From contig BROI01000018.1 in assembly GCA_027923505.1 (NCBI GenBank), forward strand, positions 1 through 64,000: a stretch of DNA of 64,000 nt, in the 5' to 3' direction. Positions 23,160 through 37,269 of this stretch are shown here, in pieces; the first letter of the stretch is position 1, and the number at the start of each line of letters is the position of its first letter. The stretch comes from Mayamaea pseudoterrestris (taxonomy: Eukaryota; Bacillariophyta; Bacillariophyceae; Sellaphorales; Sellaphoraceae). The notes under the pieces were generated by a model, which worked only from the letters and a program-made list of their open reading frames with translations, ran no database searches and was not told the origin of the DNA. A program made the position numbers and the translations under genes.

Positions 23160-23990
23160 TTGTGCATTTGCCTCCTGCATGTTGCCTGCTTCCAGATACG
23201 CAGAAGTTACTGGTATGTACTACCCAACTGCCGAACACCAACCTAGCAGTGGCAAACATGAAGTGCCCACACACTCTATGCGTACAGCCACTGTGCATGA
23301 TCCGAGGGCACAAGACATACCTCCTTGGTGAATTTGTTTTGCGCATCAGCCTCCTGCTTGCCATTTGCCTTCAGGTCAGCAGTTTCAGTTAGCAGGTACT
23401 ATGTGACTGCCTACCCTAGCAGTGGCAAACATCAGATCCCCACAATCTCTTTGTAAACTGGCTTGGGGCATGATCCAAGGTCACAAATGGATATTGTATA
23501 GTGCATTCACTTTGTGCATTTTGCCTCCTGCATGTTGCCTGCTTCCAGATCCGCAGAAGTTGGTGGTATGTACTACCCAACTGCCGAACACCAACCTAGC
23601 AGTGGCAAACATGAAGTGCCCACACACTCTATGCGTACAGCCACTGTGCATGATCCGAGGGCACAAGACATACCTCCTTGGTGAATTTGTTTTGCGCATC
23701 AGCCTCCTGCTTGCCTTTTGCCTTCAGGTCAGCAGCTTCAGTTAGCAGGTACTATGTGACTGCCTACCCTAGCAGTGGCAAACATCAGATCCCCACAATC
23801 TCTTTGTAAACTGGCTTGGGGCATGATCCAAGATCACAAATGGATATTGTATAGTGCATTCACTTTGTGCCATTTGCCTCCTGCATGTTGCCTGCTTCCA
23901 GATCCGCAGAAGTTGCTGGTATGTACTACCCAATTGCCTTACACCAACCTAGCATTGGCAAAAGTGTGTGGGCAGCCACTGTGCATATAG
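23160..23990. repeat. 352-bp satellite, array 2, end
   Basis: Just over two units of the 352-bp satellite, ending in the same truncated unit and bridge (AAAAGTGTGTGGGCAGCC) as at 10070-10095. The shared break shows that the 352-to-181 junction was formed once and then duplicated. Confidence 0.92.
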
Positions 23991-26900
23991 TCTCCATTTC
24001 ATTGTTTTATGAACCATTAAATGGTGGGCCTAGCCATTGTTCCTGCTATGGTGTCAGCCTCCAGGCAGTCCTCTATGCACCATTTGAGACTCTGCACCTG
24101 TCAATGGCACACCCTGGACATGTTTTGCCTGACTCATTGGGTATTTGGGTGGCCAGGGCATGGGGCGTTTGACAGGTCAGAATCTACAACTTGTGGTGTT
24201 GGCCATACCCACAGTGGAGGCCGTACCCATGGTGTCAGCCTCCAGGCAGTCCTTTCTGCACCATTTGAGACTCTGCACCTGTCAATGGCATACCCTGGAC
24301 ATGTTTTGCCTGACTCATTGGGTATTTGGGTGGCCAGGGCATGGGGCGTTTGACAGGTCAGAATCTACAACTTGTGGTGTTGGCCATACCCACAGTGGAG
24401 GCCGTACCCATGGTGTCAGCCTCCAGGCAGTCCTTTTTGCACCATTTGAGACTCTGCACCTGTCAATGGCATACCCTGGACATGTTTTGCCTGACTCATT
24501 GGGTATTTGGGTGGCCAGGGCATGGGGCGTTTGACAGGTCAGAATCGACAACTTGTGGTGTTGGCCATACCCACAGTGGAGGCTGTACCCATGGTGTCAG
24601 CCTCCAGGCAGTCCTTTTTGCACCATTTGAGACTCTGCACCTGTCAATGGCATACCCTGGACATGTTTGGCCTGACTCATTGGGTATTTGGGTGGCCAGG
24701 GCATGGGGCGTTTGACAGGTAAGAATCGACAACTTGTGGTGTTGGCCATACCCACAGTGGAGGCCGTACCCATGGTGTCAGCCTCCAGGCAGTCCTTTTT
24801 GCACCATTTGAGACTCTGCACCTGTCAATGGCATACCCCTGACATGTTTGGCCTGACTCATTGGGTATTTGGGTGGCCAGGGCATAAACGTTTGACAGGT
24901 CAGAATCGACAACTTGTGTTTTGGCCATACCCACCGTGGAGGCCGTACCAGTGGTGTCAGCCTCCAGGCAGTCCTTTTTGCACCATTTGAGACTCTGCAC
25001 CTGTCAATGGCATACCCTGGACATGTTTTGCCTGACTCATTGGGTATTTGGGTGGCCAGGGCATGGGGCGTTTGACAGGTCAGTCGGAATCTGCAACTGT
25101 GGTGTCATACGCAGGCCGTACCCAGGTGTCAGCCTCGGCAGTCCTTTTGCACCATTTGAGACTCTGCACCTGTCAATGGCATACCCTGACATGTTTTGCC
25201 TGCTTGGGTATTTGGGTGGCCAGGGCATGGGGCGTTTGACAGGTCAGAATCTACAACTTGTAATGTTGGCCATACCCACAGTGGAGGCCGTACCCATGGT
25301 GTCAGCCTCCAGGCAGTCCTTTTTGCACCATTTGAGACTCTGCACCTGTCAATGGCATACCCTGACATGTTTTGCCTGACTCATTGGGTATTTGGGTGGC
25401 CAGGGCATGGGGCGTTTGACAGGTCAGAATCGACAACTTGTGGTGTTGGCCATACCCACAGTGGAGGCTGTACCCATGGTGTCAGCCTCCAGGCATGCCC
25501 TTCCGCACCATTTGAGACTCTGCACCTATCCATGGCATACCCTGGACATGTTTTGCCTGGCTCATTGGTTTGCACCATTTGAGACTCTGCACCTGTCAAT
25601 GGCACACCCTGGACATGTTTTGCCTGACTCATTGGGTATTTGGGTGGCCAGGGCATGGGGCGTTTGACAGGTCAGAATCTACAACTTGTGGTGTTGGCCA
25701 TACCCACAGTGGAGGCCGTACCCATGGTGTCAGCCTCCAGGCAGTCCTTTCTGCACCATTTGAGACTCTGCACCTGTCAATGGCATACCCTGGACATGTT
25801 TTGCCTGACTCATTGGGTATTTGGGTGGCCAGGGCATGGGGCGTTTGACAGGTCAGAATCTACAACTTGTGGTGTTGGCCATACCCACAGTGGAGGCCGT
25901 ACCCATGGTGTCAGCCTCCAGGCAGTCCTTTTTGCACCATTTGAGACTCTGCACCTGTCAATGGCATACCCTGGACATGTTTTGCCTGACTCATTGGGTA
26001 TTTGGGTGGCCAGGGCATGGGGCGTTTGACAGGTCAGAATCGACAACTTGTGGTGTTGGCCATACCCACAGTGGAGGCTGTACCCATGGTGTCAGCCTCC
26101 AGGCAGTCCTTTTTGCACCATTTGAGACTCTGCACCTGTCAATGGCATACCCTGGACATGTTTGGCCTGACTCATTGGGTATTTGGGTGGCCAGGGCATG
26201 GGGCGTTTGACAGGTAAGAATCGACAACTTGTGGTGTTGGCCATACCCACAGTGGAGGCCGTACCCATGGTGTCAGCCTCCAGGCAGTCCTTTTTGCACC
26301 ATTTGAGACTCTGCACCTGTCAATGGCATACCCCTGACATGTTTGGCCTGACTCATTGGGTATTTGGGTGGCCAGGGCATAAACGTTTGACAGGTCAGAA
26401 TCGACAACTTGTGTTTTGGCCATACCCACCGTGGAGGCCGTACCAGTGGTGTCAGCCTCCAGGCAGTCCTTTTTGCACCATTTGAGACTCTGCACCTGTC
26501 AATGGCATACCCTGGACATGTTTTGCCTGACTCATTGGGTATTTGGGTGGCCAGGGCATGGGGCGTTTGACAGGTCAGTCGGAATCTGCAACTGTGGTGT
26601 CATACGCAGGCCGTACCCAGGTGTCAGCCTCGGCAGTCCTTTTGCACCATTTGAGACTCTGCACCTGTCAATGGCATACCCTGACATGTTTTGCCTGCTT
26701 GGGTATTTGGGTGGCCAGGGCATGGGGCGTTTGACAGGTCAGAATCTACAACTTGTAATGTTGGCCATACCCACAGTGGAGGCCGTACCCATGGTGTCAG
26801 CCTCCAGGCAGTCCTTTTTGCACCATTTGAGACTCTGCACCTGTCAATGGCATACCCTGACATGTTTTGCCTGACTCATTGGGTATTTGGGTGGCCAGGG

Positions 26901-27065
26901 CATGGGGCGTTTGACAGGTCAGAATCGACAACTTGTGGTGTTGGCCATACCCACAGTGGAGGCTGTACCCATGGTGTCAGCCTCCAGGCATGCCCTTCCG
27001 CACCATTTGAGACTCTGCACCTATCCATGGCATACCCTGGACATGTTTTGCCTGGCTCATTGGGT
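23991..27065. repeat. 181-bp satellite, array 2
   Basis: After the same bridge as in array 1 come about 16.7 units of 181 bp. A block of 1495 bp is present twice in tandem (about 24070-25564 and 25565-27059). Both copies contain the same odd, shortened unit (around 25080-25210 and 26575-26705) with several small deletions, and the same CATAAACG variant. The join between blocks lies near GGCTCATTGGTTTGCACC at 25560. The array ends near 27065 in a short sequence (GTGCCACAGGCGCAATTGG) that I cannot assign to either satellite. Confidence 0.93.
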
Positions 27066-29651
27066 TGGGTGCCACAGGCGCAATTGGCTGCAGTGGCATT
27101 GTGACAACTTGTCAACCAGTCTCAGCCAGCAGTCGTGACATTCAAACACCCCTACAGCAAGCCCTGTAGGTGCCCAAAATACACCAGATTGGTGCCAACA
27201 TCATTATTCAGGCTGCGCTACAAGATGGTAGGCTTGGCTGGTGTCTCAGGGGATGGCAATGTATTTGGTGACAACTTGTCACCAGTCTTGGCCTGCAGAT
27301 GCCGTGACATTCAAACGCCCCTACAGCAAGCCCTGTAGGTGCCCAAAATACACCAGATTGGTGCCAACATCATTATTCAGACTGCGCTACAAGATTTTAG
27401 TCTTGGCTGGTGTCTCTGGGGATGGCAATGTATTTGGTGACAACTTGTCACCAGTCTCAGCCCGCAGATGTCGTGACATTCAAACGCCCCTACAGCAAGC
27501 CCTGTAGGTGCCCAAAATACACCAGAATGGTGCCAACATCATTATTCAGGACGCGCTACAAGATGGTAGTCTTGGCTGGTGTCTCAGGGGATGGCAATGT
27601 ATTTGGTGACAACTTGTCACCAGTCTCAGCCTGCAGATGCTGTGACATTCAAACGCCCCTACAGCAAGCCCTGTAGGTGCCCAAAATACACCAGAATGGT
27701 GCCAACATCATAACTCAGGCTGCGCTACAAGATAGTTGGCTTGGCTGGTGTCGCAGGGGATGACAATGTATTTGGTGACAACTTGTCAACCAGTCTCAGC
27801 CAGCAGTCGTGACATTCAAACACCCCTACAGCAAGCCCTGTAGGTGCCCAAAATACACCAGATTGGTGCCAACATCATTATTCAGGCTGCGCTACAAGAT
27901 GGTAGGCTTGGCTGGTGTCTCAGGGGATGGCAATGTATTTGGTGACAACTTGTCACCAGTCTTGGCCTGCAGATGCCGTGACATTCAAACGCCCCTACAG
28001 CAAGCCCTGTAGGTGCCCAAAATACACCAGATTGGTGCCAACATCATTATTCAGACTGCGCTACAAGATTTTAGTCTTGGCTGGTGTCTCTGGGGATGGC
28101 AATGTATTTGGTGACAACTTGTCACCAGTCTCAGCCCGCAGATGTCGTGACATTCAAACGCCCCTACAGCAAGCCCTGTAGGTGCCCAAAATACACCAGA
28201 ATGGTGCCAACATCATTATTCAGGACGCGCTACAAGATGGTAGTCTTGGCTGGTGTCTCAGGGGATGGCAATGTATTTGGTGACAACTTGTCACCAGTCT
28301 CAGCCTGCAGATGCTGTGACATTCAAACGCCCCTACAGCAAGCCCTGTAGGTGCCCAAAATACACCAGAATGGTGCCAACATCATAACTCAGGCTGCGCT
28401 ACAAGATAGTTGGCTTGGCTGGTGTCGCAGGGGATGGCAATGTATTTTTGCACCATTTGCAGATGCCGTCAAACGCCCTAAGCAATGGTGCCCAATACCG
28501 AATGTGCCACCATCATTATTCAGGCTGCGCTACAAGATGGTAGTCTTGGCTGGTGTCTCAGGGGATGGCAATGTATTTGGTGACAACTTGTCACCAGTCT
28601 CAGGCAGATGCCGTGACATTCAAACGCCCCTACAGCAAGCCCTGTAGGTGCCCAAAATACACCAGAATGGTGCCAACATCATTATTCAGGCTGCGCTACA
28701 AGATGGTAGTCTTGGCTGGTGTCTCAGGGGATGGCAATGTATTTGGTGACAACTTGTCACCAGTCTCAGCCCGCAGATGCCGTGACATTCAAACGCCCCT
28801 ACAGCAAGCCCTGTAGGTGCCCCAAAATACACCAGAATGGTGCCAACATCATTATTCAGGCTGCGCTACAAGATGGTAGGCTTGGCTGGTGTCTCAGGGG
28901 ATGGCAATGTATTTGGTGACAACTTGTCACCAGTCTCAGCCCGCAGATGCCGTGACATTCAAACGCCCCTACAGCAAGCCCTGTAGGTGCCCAAAATACA
29001 CCAGAATGGTGCCAACATCATTATTCAGGCTGCGCTACAAGATGGTAGGCTTGGCTGGTGTTTCAGGGGATGGCAATGTATTTGGTGACAACTTGTCACC
29101 AGTCTCAGCCCGCAGATGCCGTGACATTCAAACGCCCCTACAGCAAGCCCTGTAGGTGCCCAAAATACACCAGAATGGTGCCAACATCATTATTCAGGCT
29201 GCGCTACAAGATGGTAGTCTTGGCTGGTGTCTCAGGGGATGGCAATGTATTTGGTGACAACTTGTCACCAGTCTCAGCCCGCAGATGCCGTGACATTCAA
29301 ACGCCCCTACAGCAAGCCCTGTAGGTGCCCAAAATACACCAGAATGGTGCCAACATCATTATTCAGGCTGCGCTACAAGATGGTAGGCTTGGCTGGTGTC
29401 TCAGGGGATGGCAATGTATTTGGTGACAACTTGTCACCAGTCTCAGCCCGCAGATGCCGTGACATTCAAACGCCCCTACAGCAAGCCCTGTAGGTGCCCA
29501 AAATACACCAGAATGGTGCCAACATCATTATTCAGGCTGCGCTACAAGATGGTAGTCTTGGCTGGTGTCTCAGGGGATGGCAATGTATTTGGTGACAACT
29601 TGTCACCAGTCTCAGCCCGCAGATGCCGTGACATTCAAATGCCCCTACAGC

Positions 29652-32600
29652 AAGCCCTGTAGGTGCCCAAAATACACCAGAATGGTGCCAACATCATTAT
29701 TCAGGCTGCGCTACAAGATGGTAGTCTTGGCTGGTGTCTCAGGGGATGGCAATGTATTTGGTGACAACTTGTCACCAGTCTCAGCCCGCAGATGCCGTGA
29801 CATTCAAACACCCCTACAGCAAGCCCTGTAGGTGCCCAAAATACACCAGAATGGTGCCAACATCATTATTCAGGCTGCGCTACAAGATGGTAGGCTTGGC
29901 TGGTGTCTCAGGGGATGGCAATGTATTTGGTGACAACTTGTCACCAGTCTCAGCCCGCAGATGCCATGACATTCAAACGCCCCCTACAGCAAGCCCTGTA
30001 GGTGCCCAAAATACACCAGAATGGTGCCAACATCATTATTCAGGCTGCGCTACAAGATGGTAGGCTTGGCTGGTGTCTCAGGGGATGGCAATGTATTTGG
30101 TGACAACTTGTCACCAGTCTCAGCCCGCAGATGCCGTGACATTCAAACGCCCCTACAGCAAGCCCTGTAGGTGCCCAAAATACACCAGAATGGTGCCAAC
30201 ATCATTATTCAGGCTGCGCTACAAGATGGTAGGCTTGGCTGGTGTCTCAGGGGATGGCAATGTATTTGGTGACAACTTGTCACCAGTCTCAGCCCGCAGA
30301 TGCCGTGACATTCAAATGCCCCTACAGCAAGCCCTGTAGGTGCCCAAAATACACCAGAATGGTGCCAACATCATTATTCAGGCTGCGCTACAAGATGGTA
30401 GTCTTGGCTGGTGACTCAGGGGATGGCAATGTATTTGGTGACAACTTGTCACCAGTCTCAGCCCGCAGATGCCGTGACATTCAAATGCCCCTACAGCAAG
30501 CCCTGTAGGTGCCCAAAATACACCAGAATGGTGCCAACATCATTATTCAGGCTGCGCTACAAGATGGTAGTCTTGGCTGGTGTCTCAGGGGATGGCAATG
30601 TATTTGGTGACAACTTGTCACCAGTCTCAGCCCGCAGATGCCGTGACATTCAAACGCCCCTACAGCAAGCCCTGTAGGTGCCCAAAATACACCAGAATGG
30701 TGCCAACATCATTATTCAGGCTGCGCTACAAGATGGTAGGCTTGGCTGGTGACTCAGGGGATGGCAATGTATTTGGTGACAACTTGTCACCAGTCTCAGC
30801 CCGCAGATGCCGTGACATTCAAACACCCCTACAGCAAGCCCTGTAGGTGCCCAAAATACACCAGAATGGTGCCAACATCCTTATTCAGGCTGCGCTACAA
30901 GATGGTAGGCTTGGCTGGTGACTCAGGGGATGGCAATGTATTTGGTGACAACTTGTCACCAGTCTCAGCCCGCAGATGCCGTGACATTCAAACGCCCCTA
31001 CAGCAAGCCCTGTAGGTGCCCAAAATACACCAGAATGGTGCCAACATCACTATTTAGGCTGCGCTACAAGATGGTAGTCTTGGCTGGTGTCTCAGGGGAT
31101 GGCAATGTATTTGGTGACAACTTGTCACCAGTCTCAGCCCGCAGATGCCGTGACATTCAAACGCCCCTACAGCAAGCCCTGTAGGTGCCCAAAATACACC
31201 AGAATGGTGCCAACATCATTATTCAGGCTGCGCTACAAAATGGTAGGCTTGGCTGGTGTCTCAGGGGATGGCAATGTATTTGGTGACAACTTGTCACCAG
31301 TCTCAGCCCGCAGATGCCGTGACATTCAAATGCCCCTACAGCAAGCCCTGTAGGTGCCCAAAATACTCCAGAATGGTGCCAACATCCTTATTCAGGCTGC
31401 GCTACAAGATGGTAGTCTTGGCTGGTGACTCAGGGGATGGCAATGTATTTGGTGACAACTTGTCACCAGTCTCAGCCCGCAGATGCCGTGACATTCAAAT
31501 GCCCCTACAGCAAGCCCTGTAGGTGCCCAAAATACACCAGAATGGTGCCAACATCATTTTTCAGGCTGCGCTACAAGATGGTAGTCTTGGCTGGTGACTC
31601 AGGGGATGGCAATGTATTTGGTGACAACTTGTCACCAGTCTCAGCCCGCAGATGCCGTGACATTCAAATGCCCCTACAGCAAGCCCTGTAGGTGCCCAAA
31701 ATACACCAGAATGGTGCCAACATCATTATTCAGGCTGCGCTACAAGATGGTAGGCTTGGCTGGTGACTCAGGGGATGGCAATGTATTTGGTGACAACTTG
31801 TCACCAGTCTCAGCCCGCAGATGCCGTGACATTCAAACGCCCCTACAGCAAGCCCTGTAGGTGCCCAAAATACACCAGAATGGTGCCAACATCATTATTC
31901 AGGCTGCGCTACAAGATGGTAGTCTTGGCTGGTGTCTCAGGGGATGGCAATGTATTTGGTGACAACTTGTCACCAGTCTCAGCCCGCAGATGCCGTGACA
32001 TTCAAATGCCCCTACAGCAAGCCCTGTAGGTGCCCAAAATACACCAGAATGGTGCCAACATCATTATTCAGGCTGCGCTACAAGATGGTAGTCTTGGCTG
32101 GTGTCTCAGGGGATGGCAATGTATTTGGTGACAACTTGTCACCAGTCTCAGCCCGCAGATGCCGTGACATTCAAATGCCCCTACAGCAAGCCCTGTAGGT
32201 GCCCAAAATACACCAGAATGGTGCCAACATCATTATTCAGGCTGCGCTACAAGATGGTAGTCTTGGCTGGTGTCTCAGGGGATGGCAATGTATTTGGTGA
32301 CAACTTGTCACCAGTCTCAGCCCGCAGATGCCGTGACATTCAAATGCCCCTACAGCAAGCCCTGTAGGTGCCCAAAATACACCAGAATGGTGCCAACATC
32401 CTTATTCAGGCTGCGCTACAAGATGGTAGGCTTGGCTGGTGTCTCAGGGGATGGCAATGTATTTGGTGACAACTTGTCACCAGTCTCAGCCCGCAGATGC
32501 CGTGACATTCAAACGCCCCTACAGCAAGCCCTGTAGGTGCCCAAAATACACCAGAATGGTGCCAACATCCTTATTCAGGCTGCGCTACAAGATGGTAGGC

Positions 32601-35600
32601 TTGGCTGGTGTCTCAGGGGATGGCAATGTATTTGGTGACAACTTGTCACCAGTCTCAGCCCGCAGATGCCGTGACATTCAAATGCCCCTACAGCAAGCCC
32701 TGTAGGTGCCCAAAATACACCAGAATGGTGCCAACATCATTATTCAGGCTGCGCTACAAGATGGTAGGCTTGGCTGGTGTCTCAGGGGATGGCAATGTAT
32801 TTGGTGACAACTTGTCACCAGTCTCAGCCCGCAGATGCCGTGACATTCAAACGCCCCTACAGCAAGCCCTGTAGGTGCCCAAAATACACCAGAATGGTGC
32901 CAACATCCTTATTCAGGCTGCGCTACAAGATGGTAGTCTTGGCTGGTGTCTCAGGGGATGGCAATGTATTTGGTGACAACTTGTCACCAGTCTCAGCCCG
33001 CAGATGCCGTGACATTCAAACGCCCCTACAGCAAGCCCTGTAGGTGCCCAAAATACACCAGAATGGTGCCAACATCCTTATTCAGGCTGCGCTACAAGAT
33101 GGTAGGCTTGGCTGGTGTCTCAGGGGATGGCAATGTATTTGGTGACAACTTGTCACCAGTCTCAGCCCGCAGATGCCGTGACATTCAAACGCCCCTACAG
33201 CAAGCCCTGTAGGTGCCCAAAATACACCAGAATGGTGCCAACATCATTATTCAGGCTGCGCTACAAGATGGTAGTCTTGGCTGGTGTCTCAGGGGATGGC
33301 AATGTATTTGGTGACAACTTGTCACCAGTCTCAGCCCGCAGATGCCGTGACATTCAAACACCCCTACAGCAAGCCCTGTAGGTGCCCAAAATACACCAGA
33401 ATGGTGCCAACATCCTTATTCAGGCTGCGCTACAAGATGGTAGTCTTGGCTGGTGACTCAGAGCCCTGTAGGTGCCCAAAATACACCAGAATGGTGCCAA
33501 CATCATTATTCAGGCTGCGCTACAAGATGGTAGTCTTGGCTGGTGTCTCAGGGGATGGCAATGTATTTGGTGACAACTTGTCACCAGTCTCAGCCCGCAG
33601 ATGCCGTGACATTCAAACACCCCTACAGCAAGCCCTGTAGGTGCCCAAAATACACCAGAATGGTGCCAACATCATTATTCAGGCTGCGCTACAAGATGGT
33701 AGGCTTGGCTGGTGTCTCAGGGGATGGCAATGTATTTGGTGACAACTTGTCACCAGTCTCAGCCCGCAGATGCCATGACATTCAAACGCCCCCTACAGCA
33801 AGCCCTGTAGGTGCCCAAAATACACCAGAATGGTGCCAACATCATTATTCAGGCTGCGCTACAAGATGGTAGGCTTGGCTGGTGTCTCAGGGGATGGCAA
33901 TGTATTTGGTGACAACTTGTCACCAGTCTCAGCCCGCAGATGCCGTGACATTCAAACGCCCCTACAGCAAGCCCTGTAGGTGCCCAAAATACACCAGAAT
34001 GGTGCCAACATCATTATTCAGGCTGCGCTACAAGATGGTAGGCTTGGCTGGTGTCTCAGGGGATGGCAATGTATTTGGTGACAACTTGTCACCAGTCTCA
34101 GCCCGCAGATGCCGTGACATTCAAATGCCCCTACAGCAAGCCCTGTAGGTGCCCAAAATACACCAGAATGGTGCCAACATCATTATTCAGGCTGCGCTAC
34201 AAGATGGTAGTCTTGGCTGGTGACTCAGGGGATGGCAATGTATTTGGTGACAACTTGTCACCAGTCTCAGCCCGCAGATGCCGTGACATTCAAATGCCCC
34301 TACAGCAAGCCCTGTAGGTGCCCAAAATACACCAGAATGGTGCCAACATCATTATTCAGGCTGCGCTACAAGATGGTAGTCTTGGCTGGTGTCTCAGGGG
34401 ATGGCAATGTATTTGGTGACAACTTGTCACCAGTCTCAGCCCGCAGATGCCGTGACATTCAAACGCCCCTACAGCAAGCCCTGTAGGTGCCCAAAATACA
34501 CCAGAATGGTGCCAACATCATTATTCAGGCTGCGCTACAAGATGGTAGGCTTGGCTGGTGACTCAGGGGATGGCAATGTATTTGGTGACAACTTGTCACC
34601 AGTCTCAGCCCGCAGATGCCGTGACATTCAAACACCCCTACAGCAAGCCCTGTAGGTGCCCAAAATACACCAGAATGGTGCCAACATCCTTATTCAGGCT
34701 GCGCTACAAGATGGTAGGCTTGGCTGGTGACTCAGGGGATGGCAATGTATTTGGTGACAACTTGTCACCAGTCTCAGCCCGCAGATGCCGTGACATTCAA
34801 ACGCCCCTACAGCAAGCCCTGTAGGTGCCCAAAATACACCAGAATGGTGCCAACATCACTATTTAGGCTGCGCTACAAGATGGTAGTCTTGGCTGGTGTC
34901 TCAGGGGATGGCAATGTATTTGGTGACAACTTGTCACCAGTCTCAGCCCGCAGATGCCGTGACATTCAAACGCCCCTACAGCAAGCCCTGTAGGTGCCCA
35001 AAATACACCAGAATGGTGCCAACATCATTATTCAGGCTGCGCTACAAAATGGTAGGCTTGGCTGGTGTCTCAGGGGATGGCAATGTATTTGGTGACAACT
35101 TGTCACCAGTCTCAGCCCGCAGATGCCGTGACATTCAAATGCCCCTACAGCAAGCCCTGTAGGTGCCCAAAATACTCCAGAATGGTGCCAACATCCTTAT
35201 TCAGGCTGCGCTACAAGATGGTAGTCTTGGCTGGTGACTCAGGGGATGGCAATGTATTTGGTGACAACTTGTCACCAGTCTCAGCCCGCAGATGCCGTGA
35301 CATTCAAATGCCCCTACAGCAAGCCCTGTAGGTGCCCAAAATACACCAGAATGGTGCCAACATCATTTTTCAGGCTGCGCTACAAGATGGTAGTCTTGGC
35401 TGGTGACTCAGGGGATGGCAATGTATTTGGTGACAACTTGTCACCAGTCTCAGCCCGCAGATGCCGTGACATTCAAATGCCCCTACAGCAAGCCCTGTAG
35501 GTGCCCAAAATACACCAGAATGGTGCCAACATCATTATTCAGGCTGCGCTACAAGATGGTAGGCTTGGCTGGTGACTCAGGGGATGGCAATGTATTTGGT

Positions 35601-37269
35601 GACAACTTGTCACCAGTCTCAGCCCGCAGATGCCGTGACATTCAAACGCCCCTACAGCAAGCCCTGTAGGTGCCCAAAATACACCAGAATGGTGCCAACA
35701 TCATTATTCAGGCTGCGCTACAAGATGGTAGTCTTGGCTGGTGTCTCAGGGGATGGCAATGTATTTGGTGACAACTTGTCACCAGTCTCAGCCCGCAGAT
35801 GCCGTGACATTCAAATGCCCCTACAGCAAGCCCTGTAGGTGCCCAAAATACACCAGAATGGTGCCAACATCATTATTCAGGCTGCGCTACAAGATGGTAG
35901 TCTTGGCTGGTGTCTCAGGGGATGGCAATGTATTTGGTGACAACTTGTCACCAGTCTCAGCCCGCAGATGCCGTGACATTCAAATGCCCCTACAGCAAGC
36001 CCTGTAGGTGCCCAAAATACACCAGAATGGTGCCAACATCATTATTCAGGCTGCGCTACAAGATGGTAGTCTTGGCTGGTGTCTCAGGGGATGGCAATGT
36101 ATTTGGTGACAACTTGTCACCAGTCTCAGCCCGCAGATGCCGTGACATTCAAATGCCCCTACAGCAAGCCCTGTAGGTGCCCAAAATACACCAGAATGGT
36201 GCCAACATCCTTATTCAGGCTGCGCTACAAGATGGTAGGCTTGGCTGGTGTCTCAGGGGATGGCAATGTATTTGGTGACAACTTGTCACCAGTCTCAGCC
36301 CGCAGATGCCGTGACATTCAAACGCCCCTACAGCAAGCCCTGTAGGTGCCCAAAATACACCAGAATGGTGCCAACATCCTTATTCAGGCTGCGCTACAAG
36401 ATGGTAGGCTTGGCTGGTGTCTCAGGGGATGGCAATGTATTTGGTGACAACTTGTCACCAGTCTCAGCCCGCAGATGCCGTGACATTCAAATGCCCCTAC
36501 AGCAAGCCCTGTAGGTGCCCAAAATACACCAGAATGGTGCCAACATCATTATTCAGGCTGCGCTACAAGATGGTAGGCTTGGCTGGTGTCTCAGGGGATG
36601 GCAATGTATTTGGTGACAACTTGTCACCAGTCTCAGCCCGCAGATGCCGTGACATTCAAACGCCCCTACAGCAAGCCCTGTAGGTGCCCAAAATACACCA
36701 GAATGGTGCCAACATCCTTATTCAGGCTGCGCTACAAGATGGTAGTCTTGGCTGGTGTCTCAGGGGATGGCAATGTATTTGGTGACAACTTGTCACCAGT
36801 CTCAGCCCGCAGATGCCGTGACATTCAAACGCCCCTACAGCAAGCCCTGTAGGTGCCCAAAATACACCAGAATGGTGCCAACATCCTTATTCAGGCTGCG
36901 CTACAAGATGGTAGGCTTGGCTGGTGTCTCAGGGGATGGCAATGTATTTGGTGACAACTTGTCACCAGTCTCAGCCCGCAGATGCCGTGACATTCAAACG
37001 CCCCTACAGCAAGCCCTGTAGGTGCCCAAAATACACCAGAATGGTGCCAACATCATTATTCAGGCTGCGCTACAAGATGGTAGTCTTGGCTGGTGTCTCA
37101 GGGGATGGCAATGTATTTGGTGACAACTTGTCACCAGTCTCAGCCCGCAGATGCCGTGACATTCAAACACCCCTACAGCAAGCCCTGTAGGTGCCCAAAA
37201 TACACCAGAATGGTGCCAACATCCTTATTCAGGCTGCGCTACAAGATGGTAGTCTTGGCTGGTGACTCA
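29652..37269. repeat. 3809-bp tandem block duplication within array 3
   Basis: Two adjacent copies, 29652-33460 and 33461-37269. Every unit variant of the first copy recurs 3809 bp later; for example ATCACTATTTAGG is at about 31047 and again at 34856. The join is visible at 33461, where GGTGACTCAG runs into AGCCCTGTAGG and part of a unit is skipped. The length is 22.5 units, so the block is not an integral number of repeats. Confidence 0.85.

Noticed and set aside
4574-23990. Repeated 60-107 residue open frames on both strands of the 352-bp satellite, some looking like signal peptides
   Set aside because: Two to three frames are open at once in every unit and vary with the satellite, which is expected from a repeat with few stops, not from genes.
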